Below, in pieces: positions 31,964-40,218 of a DNA stretch of 50,623 bases. The position numbers and the translations under genes are program-made. The notes under the pieces are model-generated. The model made no database searches. It was given only the letters and a program-made list of their open reading frames with translations, and had not been told where the DNA came from. The stretch spans positions 1-50,623 of the forward strand of contig JAFUJH010000053.1 of the NCBI GenBank assembly GCA_017473775.1. Reading direction: 5' to 3'. Numbering within the stretch: position 1 is the first letter of the stretch; each line of letters begins with the position of its first letter. Source of the DNA: Ruminococcus sp. (GTDB taxonomy: Bacteria > Bacillota > Clostridia > Oscillospirales > Acutalibacteraceae).

Positions 31964-33127
31964 TTACTTGCTTTTCTTCTTAGGTGCAAGCTTTTCTCTG
32001 AACGCCATTTTGGCAGAGGCGATAGCACCGGGCTTTTCTTCCACTGCCTTTTGGGGAGTATTCCAGATATGGATGATTCCGCTCTCCTGAAGCTTAACAA
32101 TAATGATAACTATAATAGGCAGGAGCATCATACCTATAACACTCTCGAACACCTTCAGACCTACATACATAGCAATCAGTGTCACAATGGGAGGCAGTCC
32201 CACCTGCTGACCGATGATTCTGGGCTCGATGATATTACGGATAACTGTGATTGCAATATATGTGATGAGCACACCAACACCAAGCCACACATTGCCCATA
32301 AGCAGGCTGATTACAAACCAAGGCAGGAGCACTGTACCTGTACCTACAACAGGCAGAATGTCCAGCACTGCAATCAAAGCCGCAAGGATTGCCGCGTAGT
32401 CCACCTTGAGGATAGTCAGTGCTATGAACAGCTCAATATATGTGATGAACATAATGATGATGTAGCCGCGGAGCATCTTGAGAATATTGGTAACAAAGAG
32501 CTGTTTGATGCTGACTACAATTTTTGCATTTTTATCACTTAACTGGCTAAGTATGAAGTTGACAATTTTACGGTAGTCCTTTGTAATATAGCAGGAAGCC
32601 ACCACAGAGAAAATACAGGAGATAAGCAGTCCCGGGCCGTCGGTGATAACCTTCTCTGCAACCATGGTCACAAGACCTGTTACACCGCTGACAACTGCGC
32701 CGATGATATTTGCAGGAGCACTCTCCAGTGCACTGCCTGCACCTGCGGGGAGCATATTGGTAATACCCGAGAACCAGGCAGACACACTGTTGAAGGTATT
32801 TCTTATCTCAGGCACCATACCTGTCAGCCATTTTGCAAACCCCGGAGCCTCCTCGTACAAAGCCCAGCCCAAGAGTCCCACTATAGCAAACAGTGCGCAC
32901 AGAACCACAAGCACCAACAGGCAAGACCAGAATCCCCTGCCCACCTTTGTTTTTTCTGTCAGGTATGCCACAGGCTTCTGCAGGATGATTGCCACAAGCA
33001 AGCCGATGATAAAGGGCAACACCCACACAGCAATATACTTAATCACAAAGTACACCAATCCAAATAGCAATGCCCAAAACACTATGTCGATTATAAATTT
33101 TCTTTTTGCTTCAATATTCAAGCTCAT
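31964..33127 (-). CDS. YtvI/AI-2E transporter family (UPF0118) membrane protein
   Basis: A 387-residue membrane protein with about eight helices. Typical family segments are LPFIIGLLVAIILQKPVAYLTEK near the N-terminus and DILPVVGTGTVLLPW, IRNIIEPRIIGQQVGLPPIVTLIAMYVGLK toward the C-terminus. The family includes sporulation protein YtvI and PerM-type transporters; substrates remain poorly known. With luxS 2 kb away an AI-2 link is tempting, but the YtvI subgroup fits better and no functional tie is visible. The C-terminus is Lys-rich. Confidence 0.88.
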   Translation of the reverse strand: MSLNIEAKRKFIIDIVFWALLFGLVYFVIKYIAVWVLPFIIGLLVAIILQKPVAYLTEKTKVGRGFWSCLLVLVVLCALFAIVGLLGWALYEEAPGFAKWLTGMVPEIRNTFNSVSAWFSGITNMLPAGAGSALESAPANIIGAVVSGVTGLVTMVAEKVITDGPGLLISCIFSVVASCYITKDYRKIVNFILSQLSDKNAKIVVSIKQLFVTNILKMLRGYIIIMFITYIELFIALTILKVDYAAILAALIAVLDILPVVGTGTVLLPWFVISLLMGNVWLGVGVLITYIAITVIRNIIEPRIIGQQVGLPPIVTLIAMYVGLKVFESVIGMMLLPIIVIIIVKLQESGIIHIWNTPQKAVEEKPGAIASAKMAFREKLAPKKKSK

Positions 33128-33194
33128 ACCGCCTTTCCGATTTACATTGCAGTTTAACTCTTAACCTTCCAATTAAAAGAGCTCTACTGATTTA

Positions 33195-33223
33195 AGTATA
33201 TATAAAACCACAGAAAATATCAA
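33195..33223 (-). promoter_or_regulatory. Promoter of the YtvI-like gene
   Basis: On the minus strand TTGATA (33223-33218), 17-nt spacer, TATACT (33200-33195). Confidence 0.75.
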
Positions 33224-33314
33224 ACCTTTTTTACCTTATATTTCCTTTTTCTGTGTACTGATTAATATTATACACTAAAGGCACGAGAAAAATATGAATT
33301 CTATGTAAATTTCA

Positions 33315-33343
33315 TTGACGAATTTTTGCACTTATATTATACT
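33315..33343 (+). promoter_or_regulatory. Promoter of the BspA/dockerin gene
   Basis: TTGACG (33315-33320), 17-nt spacer, TATACT (33338-33343). Confidence 0.8.
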
Positions 33344-33377
33344 ATTATATATAAAATAAACAAGGATGTGGTTTATT

Positions 33378-34760
33378 ATGAAACGACTTATCAGTATTAT
33401 GACAGTGATCCTTATGCTTGTGTCCTGTTGTGTGTTCTCCACAGGCACTGTGTTTGCAACTGAGGGTAACTACACCTACAAGGATGTTACAGGCGGCGTT
33501 GAGATTACAGCCTACTCAGGCACAGTTGAAGAAAACGCAGATTTAGTAATTCCTGCTACTCTCGGCGGAAAAACTGTTGTAGGAATCGGCGACAAGGCAT
33601 TCTATCAGTTCAAGAACAAGGCAAATGTTATCATCCCCGAGGGAGTACAGTATATCGGCGACAGAGCCTTTGCAGGCTCCTTCATCACAGGTGTGCAGAT
33701 GCCCGACACAGTTGCCACACTGGGTAACTCTGCATTCTCCACCTGCGTTTATCTGACAGACCTTACACTGTCCGCAGGACTTACCACCATCCCCAACAGC
33801 TGCTTCTACAGCTGCACAAGACTTGAGTCCCTTACTATCCCCGAGGGCATTCAGGTTATTGAGGATATGGCGTTCCAGATTAACAACCATCTGACCACAG
33901 TATCTCTCCCCTCTACTCTCAAGTCTATCGGTCAGTATGCATTTGCATATTCAGGACTTACTGAGGTGGCTATCCCCCAGGGTACTGAGGAGCTATCAAG
34001 TTTTTCTTTCTTTATGAGCGAAAAACTTGAAAAGGTAACAATCGCAGGTACAGTTAAAAATATCGGTGAGTTTGCCTTCGGCAATTGCTACGCTCTCGCC
34101 TCTCTTTCTATGGGCGAAGGTATCGAGAACATAGGTGTCAGCGCCTTTGACTCCTGTGCACTGACTATTGTAATGATTCCCACCACCGTGCAGTCCATCG
34201 GCGAATATGCCTTCGGCTATGTATTTGACGAGATTGCATTTGAGTACGATCAGGCAGAGAACTTCCAGCTTCTTTGTGCAGAGAACAGTGCAGGCTACGA
34301 ATATGCAGTAGAGAACAACCTTGCATATATGTTCTACACAATCACCCCTGATACCTCAGCCACAGAGCCTGCATCTACCGATGCATCTGAACCTGCAAAC
34401 TCAGAGACTTCCGAGCCTGCATCCACTGATGCATCCGAGCCTGCTTCCACTGATGCATCCGAGCCTGCATCTACAGATGCTTCTGAACCTGCAACCTCAG
34501 AGACTTCCGAGCCTGTGTCATCAAGCACAGAGAACTCAACCTCTGACAACACAGAGCCCACAGATGCCTTTGCAAAGGGCGATGTAAATATGGACAGGGA
34601 TGTAAATATCAAGGATGCAACCGCTATTCAGAAGCACATTGCATTGATTGAGGTGCTCTCTGACGAGGCACTCATCCTTGCAGATTACGACGAGGATACC
34701 GAGGTCAATATCAAGGATGCAACCGCTATACAGAAGTTCATCGCAGGTATCGTAGCCTGA
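33378..34760 (+). CDS. Secreted BspA-type leucine-rich repeat protein with dockerin
   Basis: A 460-residue exported protein. A signal peptide (about 1-28, ending FAT) precedes BspA/Treponema-type leucine-rich repeats (about 65-290) built on units like VIIPEGVQYIGDRAFAGS and LPSTLKSIGQYAFAYS. A linker of nine EPAxTDAS/EPATSETS octads (about 325-385) follows, then a type I dockerin (about 400-460) with duplicated F-hand loops GDVNMDRDVNIKDATAIQKHI and ADYDEDTEVNIKDATAIQKFI. The dockerin should bind a cohesin on a scaffoldin or the cell surface. The start at 33378 leaves the AAGGATG site 12 nt away; ATG 33366 is less likely. Confidence 0.92.
   Translation: MKRLISIMTVILMLVSCCVFSTGTVFATEGNYTYKDVTGGVEITAYSGTVEENADLVIPATLGGKTVVGIGDKAFYQFKNKANVIIPEGVQYIGDRAFAGSFITGVQMPDTVATLGNSAFSTCVYLTDLTLSAGLTTIPNSCFYSCTRLESLTIPEGIQVIEDMAFQINNHLTTVSLPSTLKSIGQYAFAYSGLTEVAIPQGTEELSSFSFFMSEKLEKVTIAGTVKNIGEFAFGNCYALASLSMGEGIENIGVSAFDSCALTIVMIPTTVQSIGEYAFGYVFDEIAFEYDQAENFQLLCAENSAGYEYAVENNLAYMFYTITPDTSATEPASTDASEPANSETSEPASTDASEPASTDASEPASTDASEPATSETSEPVSSSTENSTSDNTEPTDAFAKGDVNMDRDVNIKDATAIQKHIALIEVLSDEALILADYDEDTEVNIKDATAIQKFIAGIVA
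34349..34535 (+). repeat. Tandem 24-bp repeats in the linker coding region
   Basis: Repeated units encoding EPASTDAS (with GAGCCTGCATC... and GAACCTGC... variants) lie within the BspA gene. Units with TDAS and units with SETS alternate in blocks, indicating expansion by slippage or unequal crossing over; the copy number probably varies between strains. Confidence 0.85.
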
Positions 34761-34789
34761 TAGTAAATCAATAATAGTATTATAAATAC

Positions 34790-34831
34790 AACAGACTCAG
34801 CAGAGCATAAGTTCCGCTGAGTCTGTTTTTT
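34790..34831 (+). terminator. Terminator of the BspA/dockerin gene
   Basis: A 12-bp perfect stem (34790-34801 with 34816-34827) and a run of six T. Confidence 0.92.
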
Positions 34832-34864
34832 GCGTTATAGATATTGTGAGTAAAAGCGTTTGCA

Positions 34865-35205
34865 TTGCTCAAGTAGAAGCCTTTCGGGCAATTCTTGAAT
34901 CGCCCTACGGGATGGAGGTTGTGCCGTAGGGGGCGGCGCCCACGACGCCCCGTTAAACCTCGCCTCAAGACGCAACCTTTCGGACGGACACTGCGTGTCC
35001 CTACCAAATGTGCCGAAGGCACAATTCATGCCCAAAGGGCTATTCATGGCAAAGCCAAATCATGCCAACGGCAATTCATTGAACTATGATGCACCTTGCC
35101 TCACAACATCAGCTCGCCCCTACCAAATGTGCCGAAGGCACAATTCATGCCCAAAGGGCTATTCATGGTGAAACCAAATCATGCCAACGGCAATTCATTA
35201 TAAAA
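34865..35205. repeat. Family C/D repeat cluster with an 80-nt direct duplication
   Basis: Family D units (CGATTCAAGAATTGCCCG-type hairpin and the GGCGCCCACGACGCC unit) are followed by two family C copies at about 35001-35088 and 35112-35199. The two are identical except at one hairpin, TGGCAAAGCCA against TGGTGAAACCA, where the stem pair and the adjacent loop base changed. No gene is present in this gap. Confidence 0.85.
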
Positions 35206-35246
35206 AGGAGGTGGCCACCGCAGAAAAACACTAAACCGCGGTGGCC
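35202..35246 (-). terminator. Terminator of the EF-G paralogue gene
   Basis: A 9-bp GC-rich stem (35213-35221 with 35238-35246) with T-run on the minus strand (35206-35202). Confidence 0.8.
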
Positions 35247-35303
35247 GTTGGAGAAATAATTACATATGTGCTGTGGCACAAATTATTATATTAATTTGTC
35301 GGA

Positions 35304-37370
35304 TTAATCCTCTGCTTCTGCCTTTGCGGCTTCGATTACCTTCTGGGCAATGTTTGCAGGAGCGTCCTCGTATCTTACAAAGTCAAAGCTGAATCTGCCT
35401 CTGCCCTGTGTTACCTGACGGATATATGTACTGAAGTCGTGCATCTCTGCCATAGGCACCTCAGCCTCGATAATCTGCTGATTATCCTCGCCGGGGCTCA
35501 TACCCAGAACTCTGCCGCGACGCTTGTTGACCTCACCCATAATGTCGCCCATGTTAGCATCGGGCACTGTGCACTTGAGTGAGCCTACAGGCTCAAGGAG
35601 TGTGGGGTTAGCGATTGCCATACCATTCTTGTATGCAACCTTGGCTGCCATTTTGAACGCCATTTCGTTGGAGTCAACGGGATGGTAGGAGCCGTCATAC
35701 AGTGTAGCTTTGAGTCCAACTACAGGGTAACCTGCCAGGGGGCCCTTCTGGATAGCTTCACGAAGGCCCTTCTCAACTGCAGGGAAGAAGTTCTTGGGAA
35801 CAGAGCCGCCAACAACTCTCTCTGCAAACTCAAGGTCTGCACAATCACAGGGCTCGAACTCAATCCATACATCACCGAACTGACCTGAGCCGCCTGACTG
35901 CTTCTTGTGTCTGCCCTGAACCTGTACCTTCTTGCGGATAGTCTCACGATAAGCAACCTTGGGCTTTCTGAGGATAACCTCAACATTGAACTTGGTTCTC
36001 AGCTTGCATACTACTATATCAAGGTGCTGTTCGCCCTTACCTGAGAGCACCATTTCCTTTGTTTCCTTATCAGACTTGAATCCCAGGGAGGGGTCTTCTT
36101 CAATAAGTCTTGCGATACCCTGTGCAACCTTGTCTTCCTCGCCGCTCTTCTTGGGGAAGATAGCCATAGAGAAGGAGGGCTTGTTGTACTGAGGTCCTGC
36201 AAGGGTCACCACACGCTTGGGTGAGCACAGAGTGTCGCCTGTTGCGGCACCTGAAAGCTTGGGAATAGCACCGATATCACCTGCTGAAACATAGGGCACA
36301 TCAATCTGCTTTTTACCTCTGACAATATATACCTTGGAGATACGCTCAGACTCGCCTGTGCGTGCATTTACAAGGGGAGTCTCTGTGGATACCTTACCTG
36401 AGATAACCTTGAAGTAGGACAGCTTGCCAACGAAGGGGTCGGCAACTGTCTTGAAGATGGTTGCAACTGTGGGGGCGGATGCGTCAACCTCAAGCTCAAC
36501 ATCCTCGCCAGCCTCGTTCTTACCAACCTCTTTGCCGATAATTGCTGAGGGAGGAGTATACTTCACGATAGCGTCCATAAGCACATCCATACCTGCCTGA
36601 GTAATAGCCTCAACACAGAATACAGGTGCGATATCACCGGAAATAACGGCGTTCTTGATACCTGTGTTCATTTCTTCAGCAGTGAACTCCTCGCCGCCGA
36701 AGAACTTATCCATAAGGTCCTCAGAGGTCTCAGCCACTGCTTCCTTGATGGCGTTTGTGTATTCCTCCAGCTTATCGAAGGCAGGCATAGGAATCTCTGT
36801 ACCCTTTGCACCGTCATACTTGTAAGCCTTCTGGTTAGCAAGGTCGATATACGCAGTAGCCTTACCGCCCTCTACAACAGGAACAAATACGGGACATACA
36901 TTGTAACCGTATCTCTCCTTCAGCTCATCAATAAGTGCGTAGTAGTCCACATTGGGGTCACACATACCGTTGATGATGAAGAATCTGGGACGCTTGCCGC
37001 GACGGGCAAACTTGAAGCCACGCTCTGTACCAACATTGATACCGCCCTTGGCAGATACAACGATTGCAACTGAGTCAGCCGCACGGATAGACTCAACACA
37101 GCCTGCCATATAGTCGTAAAGACCGGGTGCGTCAAGGATATTTATCTTGGAATCCTTCCACTCTACAGGAGCAACTGCCAGTGCAACGGAAACCTTTCTC
37201 TTTATTTCTTCAGGGTCAAAGTCTGTAACAGTATTACCGTCATTAGTCTTGCCCATACGGTCGATAACTCCGGTCATAAACAGCATTGCCTCTGTAAGAG
37301 TAGTCTTACCTGCACCGCTATGACCGGTAAGCGCAATGTTATAAATTTTGTCTGCTGTGTACTGTTTCAT
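35304..37370 (-). CDS. EF-G-like translational GTPase (paralogue with altered G motifs)
   Basis: A 688-residue protein with all EF-G domains. The P-loop is GHSGAGKTT (16-24), but the G3 motif reads DAPGL (80-84) where EF-G has DTPGH, so the catalytic His is Leu. The G4 motif is NGMC (134-137) in place of NKMD, so both specificity residues differ. Domains II-V are complete, including PVDSNEMAFKMAAKVAYKNG and the C-terminal GRGRFSFDF. It therefore belongs to the EF-G-2-like group rather than the main fusA (usually next to rpsL/rpsG/tuf), and its GTP handling may be changed. A GAAAGGAG site precedes the ATG. Confidence 0.9.
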   Translation of the reverse strand: MKQYTADKIYNIALTGHSGAGKTTLTEAMLFMTGVIDRMGKTNDGNTVTDFDPEEIKRKVSVALAVAPVEWKDSKINILDAPGLYDYMAGCVESIRAADSVAIVVSAKGGINVGTERGFKFARRGKRPRFFIINGMCDPNVDYYALIDELKERYGYNVCPVFVPVVEGGKATAYIDLANQKAYKYDGAKGTEIPMPAFDKLEEYTNAIKEAVAETSEDLMDKFFGGEEFTAEEMNTGIKNAVISGDIAPVFCVEAITQAGMDVLMDAIVKYTPPSAIIGKEVGKNEAGEDVELEVDASAPTVATIFKTVADPFVGKLSYFKVISGKVSTETPLVNARTGESERISKVYIVRGKKQIDVPYVSAGDIGAIPKLSGAATGDTLCSPKRVVTLAGPQYNKPSFSMAIFPKKSGEEDKVAQGIARLIEEDPSLGFKSDKETKEMVLSGKGEQHLDIVVCKLRTKFNVEVILRKPKVAYRETIRKKVQVQGRHKKQSGGSGQFGDVWIEFEPCDCADLEFAERVVGGSVPKNFFPAVEKGLREAIQKGPLAGYPVVGLKATLYDGSYHPVDSNEMAFKMAAKVAYKNGMAIANPTLLEPVGSLKCTVPDANMGDIMGEVNKRRGRVLGMSPGEDNQQIIEAEVPMAEMHDFSTYIRQVTQGRGRFSFDFVRYEDAPANIAQKVIEAAKAEAED

Positions 37371-37404
37371 AAATGATTCTCCTTTCGTGCCACAAGGGGC
37401 AACG

Positions 37405-37434
37405 ATTATATATTACTTGTAAGGTAGATAGCAA
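37405..37434 (-). promoter_or_regulatory. Possible promoter of the EF-G paralogue
   Basis: On the minus strand TTGCTA (37434-37429), 18-nt spacer, TATAAT (37410-37405), 35 nt upstream of the start codon. Confidence 0.45.
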
Positions 37435-37562
37435 TTTACACAAAAAAATCTAAATACTTAAAGTAACTAATAACAATTATAACAAAGGGTATGAAAGAAC
37501 ACAACAGAAAATTACCACTATTCTGCAATTTTGACTTCTTGCTCAATGCAGACGCCCTCAAC

Positions 37563-37579
37563 TTGTGCATATTGCACAA
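37563..37579. promoter_or_regulatory. Palindrome TTGTGCA-TAT-TGCACAA
   Basis: A perfect 7-bp dyad with 3-nt centre, about 190 nt upstream of the EF-G paralogue on its 5' side. It looks like an operator, but no regulator or second copy is visible in this window. Confidence 0.35.
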
Positions 37580-37670
37580 TAATAATTATCGCTGTTGAAT
37601 TATATTAACCTAATAGGACATAAAAACTCCGTCAGCTGTGCGTGTTATCCTTAACGGAGAACACGCAATG

Positions 37671-38455
37671 AATTGACACTGTGTGTCATAAATTACAGGA
37701 AACTGCATGAATAGCCCTGCGGGCATGATATTCGTTGCAATTCAATTTATAGAGCAAAGCGAGAATTTATGGCAAAGCCAATTCACGATGCGTCAGCATC
37801 AATTCATCAATAAAACAAACCGAGCAAGAATATAAGGATTTTCTATATGCAGCCTGGTGCCCGATATGTTTGCTTTGCCAAACAAAAAAAGGACGACCAA
37901 TGGTCGTCCGAAAAGTTTCATCTTAATGCAAGGTTTAACGGGGCGTCGTGGCGCCGCCCCCTACGGAATAGCTTCCAACGCGTAGGGACAAGCTGATGTT
38001 GTGAGGCAGAGTGCCTCACAGTGAAAGCGTAATTGTAGGGGCGATTCACGAATCGCCCGAAAGATTTCATCCTGAGGCAAGGTTTAACGGGGCGTCGTGG
38101 CGCCGCCCCCTACGATATGCCTCAGCGATATAAATTCCTTGCGGAATTTGCGATATATACTGATGTATGCGATATACCTTGCGGTGCGATATGTGCCTTC
38201 GGCACATTTGTAGGGGCGATTCGAGAATCGCCCGAAAGGCTCCCTCTGAGAGGGAAGACTCCCGACAGGCTCAGTTAAGAGCTGGATTTCGGCATAGCCG
38301 AAAGACTGAGGGAGTAATTAAAACATTTCCTTTTACTCCTCCCGTCATTTGCTTAAGCAAATGCCACCCTCCTCAACGAGGAGGGCTTAAAAGGCTCCCT
38401 TATCAAGGGAGTTCCCCTAACAGGGGAATTTCACGAACCGCCCGAACGGTTTATG
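37671..38455. repeat. Composite repeat island (families C, D, B, A)
   Basis: In order: a family C unit (37671-37815, GACACTGTGTGTC, GCCCTGCGGGC and GATGCGTCAGCATC hairpins between AATTCAT-like cores), family D units (37893-38115, twice with GGCGTCGTGGCGCC), a family B unit (38122-38207), another D unit (38208-38240) and family A units (38240-38440). Together with the AT-rich 37371-37670 this leaves 1.1 kb without a gene. Confidence 0.85.
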
Positions 38456-38472
38456 CCATAGCAAGATTTACA

Positions 38473-39399
38473 TCAATCAAAGATGCCTGTGGACAGATAT
38501 CTGTCGCCTGTATCCGGCAGGAGCACAACTATCCGTTTGCCTTTGTTCTCTTCCATTTTTGCAAGGCACTGACCTGCATACAGTGCCGCTCCTGAGGATA
38601 TACCCACAAGGTAGCCCTCAGTGCGAGCAAGCTCTCTGCAGACTCTGTAGGCATCCTCCTCTTTGACAGGGATAACTTGGTCAATAAGGCTTGTGTCCAG
38701 AAGCTCGGGAATAAAGTTAGCTCCTATACCCTGCAGTCCGTGAGCTGATGCCTGCCCCCCTGACAGCAAAGGAGAAGCCGCAGGCTCAACTGCCACTATC
38801 TTAATATTCTCGTTTCTGCTCTTGAGGTATTTTGCAACGCCTGTCAGCGTTCCTCCTGTGCCAACACCGGCTACGAAGATATCCACCTGTCCGTTGGTAT
38901 CCTCCCATATTTCCACACCTGTGGTTTCAATATGTGCCTGATAGTTTGCAGGATTTGTGAACTGAGAAGGCATAAAACTGCCCTCGTACTGTGTGAGAAG
39001 TTCCTGTGCTTTTTCGATAGCACCCTTCATTCCCTTACTTCCCTCGGTGAGGACTATCACGGCACCAAAGGCTTTGAGCAGGTTTCTTCTCTCAACGCTC
39101 ATTGTGTCGGGCATTGTGAGTATTACCTTGTAGCCTTTTGAGGCGGCAACCGCCGCAAGACCGATTCCTGTATTGCCCGAGGTAGGCTCAATGATAACAG
39201 AGCCTTCTCTGAGAATACCGCGACGCTCTGCATCCTCTATCATATACAGAGCCGCTCTGTCCTTTACACTGCCTGCAGGGTTGAAGTATTCAAGTTTTGC
39301 ACATACTTCAGCCAGCGGGTTTTTATCCTTCATAAATCTTTCAAGTTTTACAAGGGGTGTTGAGCCGATAAGCTCTGTGATACCGCCATAGATTTTCAT
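38473..39399 (-). CDS. cysK: Cysteine synthase (O-acetylserine sulfhydrylase)
   Basis: A 308-residue PLP enzyme making cysteine from O-acetylserine and sulfide. The PLP lysine is K46 (NPAGSVKDR), the substrate loop is PTSGNTG (about 72-78), and GTGGTLTG (about 175-182) binds the PLP phosphate. The length is standard. AAAGGAG lies 6-7 nt upstream of the ATG, and a perfect consensus promoter is about 50 nt upstream. It is a single-gene unit, next to a large repeat island on its 3' side. Confidence 0.97.
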   Translation of the reverse strand: MKIYGGITELIGSTPLVKLERFMKDKNPLAEVCAKLEYFNPAGSVKDRAALYMIEDAERRGILREGSVIIEPTSGNTGIGLAAVAASKGYKVILTMPDTMSVERRNLLKAFGAVIVLTEGSKGMKGAIEKAQELLTQYEGSFMPSQFTNPANYQAHIETTGVEIWEDTNGQVDIFVAGVGTGGTLTGVAKYLKSRNENIKIVAVEPAASPLLSGGQASAHGLQGIGANFIPELLDTSLIDQVIPVKEEDAYRVCRELARTEGYLVGISSGAALYAGQCLAKMEENKGKRIVVLLPDTGDRYLSTGIFD

Positions 39400-39445
39400 A
39401 TATATTCTCCTTTACAAAGGGAATCAGACGAAAGTCAGTAAAAAA

Positions 39446-39474
39446 ATTATACACTCACAGAAATAGCCTGTCAA
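39446..39474 (-). promoter_or_regulatory. Consensus promoter of cysK
   Basis: On the minus strand TTGACA (39474-39469), 17-nt spacer, TATAAT (39451-39446): a perfect match to the consensus. Confidence 0.92.
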
Positions 39475-39529
39475 TACAACAAACAACTTGAAAACTTTGT
39501 CAAATAATAGTATATTGTAAGTAGATGGT

Positions 39530-39735
39530 TATGAGGCACTGCGTGCCTCAGCGATATAAAATTCCTGCGGAATTTGCGATATACGCCAAAGCGTGCGATA
39601 TACCTGACGGTGCGATATGTGCCTGTCGGCACGAGAATTTATATCATATCGCAGGCGAACAAAGTGAGCCTATATCGCATTCGATACCTTGTGAGAATAT
39701 ATCGCATTCAGCGAAAGATGAATATATCGCAAGAA
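39530..39735. repeat. Family B repeat, left of the four-helix-bundle gene
   Basis: Starts with a GAGGCACTGCGTGCCTC hairpin, then CAGCGATATAAAATTCC, TGCGATATA cores with CGCCAAAGCG, CCTGACGG and TGCCTGTCGGCA hairpins, and an inverse-oriented second half (ATATCGCA cores). It ends 1 nt before the ribosome site of the next gene. Confidence 0.88.
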
Positions 39736-39748
39736 AGGTTTGTTTCTA

Positions 39749-40094
39749 ATGACTGAAAAAACTATTAAAGAATTGGCTGTAGACCTTACTGTTGAAATCA
39801 CAAATATTTGCGATGCCATCAAAGGTCGCTCTGTTTTTGTTAATCAACTTTTACGCTCCTGCTCATCAATAGGAGCCAACTCATACGAAGCAAAGTACGC
39901 ACAAAGTAAAGCAGATTTTGTGCACAAATTTAGAAATTGCACTTAAGGAATGCTATGAAACCCAGTATTGGCTTGAAGTTCTCTTCAAAGTAAAGGCAAT
40001 TGACAACGCTGTATATAAGAACTTAAACGACAAATGCGGAACAATCCGAAGAAAATTGATTGCTTCAATTACAACCACAAAGAAAAATATGTAA
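39749..40094 (+). pseudogene. Four-helix-bundle protein (23S rRNA IVS / Avd-like), frameshifted
   Basis: The first frame (39749-39946) encodes MTEKTIKELAVDLTVEITN to SKADFVHKF and stops early. Removing one T from the TTT at about 39929-39931 restores HKLEIALKECYETQYWLEVLF and an open frame to TAA at 40094, giving a protein of about 114 residues. That is the normal length and pattern of the IVS-encoded four-helix-bundle family, related to Avd of diversity-generating retroelements. The single base could be a real mutation or a sequence error. AAAGG lies 10 nt upstream of the ATG. Family B repeats stand directly on both sides. Confidence 0.85.
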
Positions 40095-40104
40095 ATATAT
40101 GCAA

Positions 40105-40193
40105 CACAGCGATATAAATTCCTTGCGGAATTTGCGATATACGCCAAAGCGTGCGATATACCTTTGGTGCGATATGTGCCTAACGGCACATTA
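40105..40193. repeat. Family B repeat, right of the four-helix-bundle gene
   Basis: CAGCGATATAAATTCC, then hairpins AATTCCTTGCGGAATT, CGCCAAAGCG, CCTTTGG and TGCCTAACGGCA between TGCGATAT cores. It has the same order as the first half of the copy at 39549. Confidence 0.88.
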
Positions 40194-40218
40194 AATTAAG
40201 TTAGAACGAGGAAATTAT

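Noticed and set aside
31880-32542. A 220-codon plus-strand open frame opposite the YtvI-like gene
   Set aside because: Antisense shadow beginning in a repeat; rich in Asn, His, Cys.
30394-33127. YtvI-like protein interpreted as the AI-2 exporter because luxS is near
   Set aside because: The genes are 1.6 kb apart, separated by others, on separate transcripts; the UPF0118 subgroup matches YtvI better.
39530-40193. Family B arrays considered as CRISPR
   Set aside because: Cores are only 8-9 bp, spacing is irregular and every spacer is itself palindromic; no cas gene is near.
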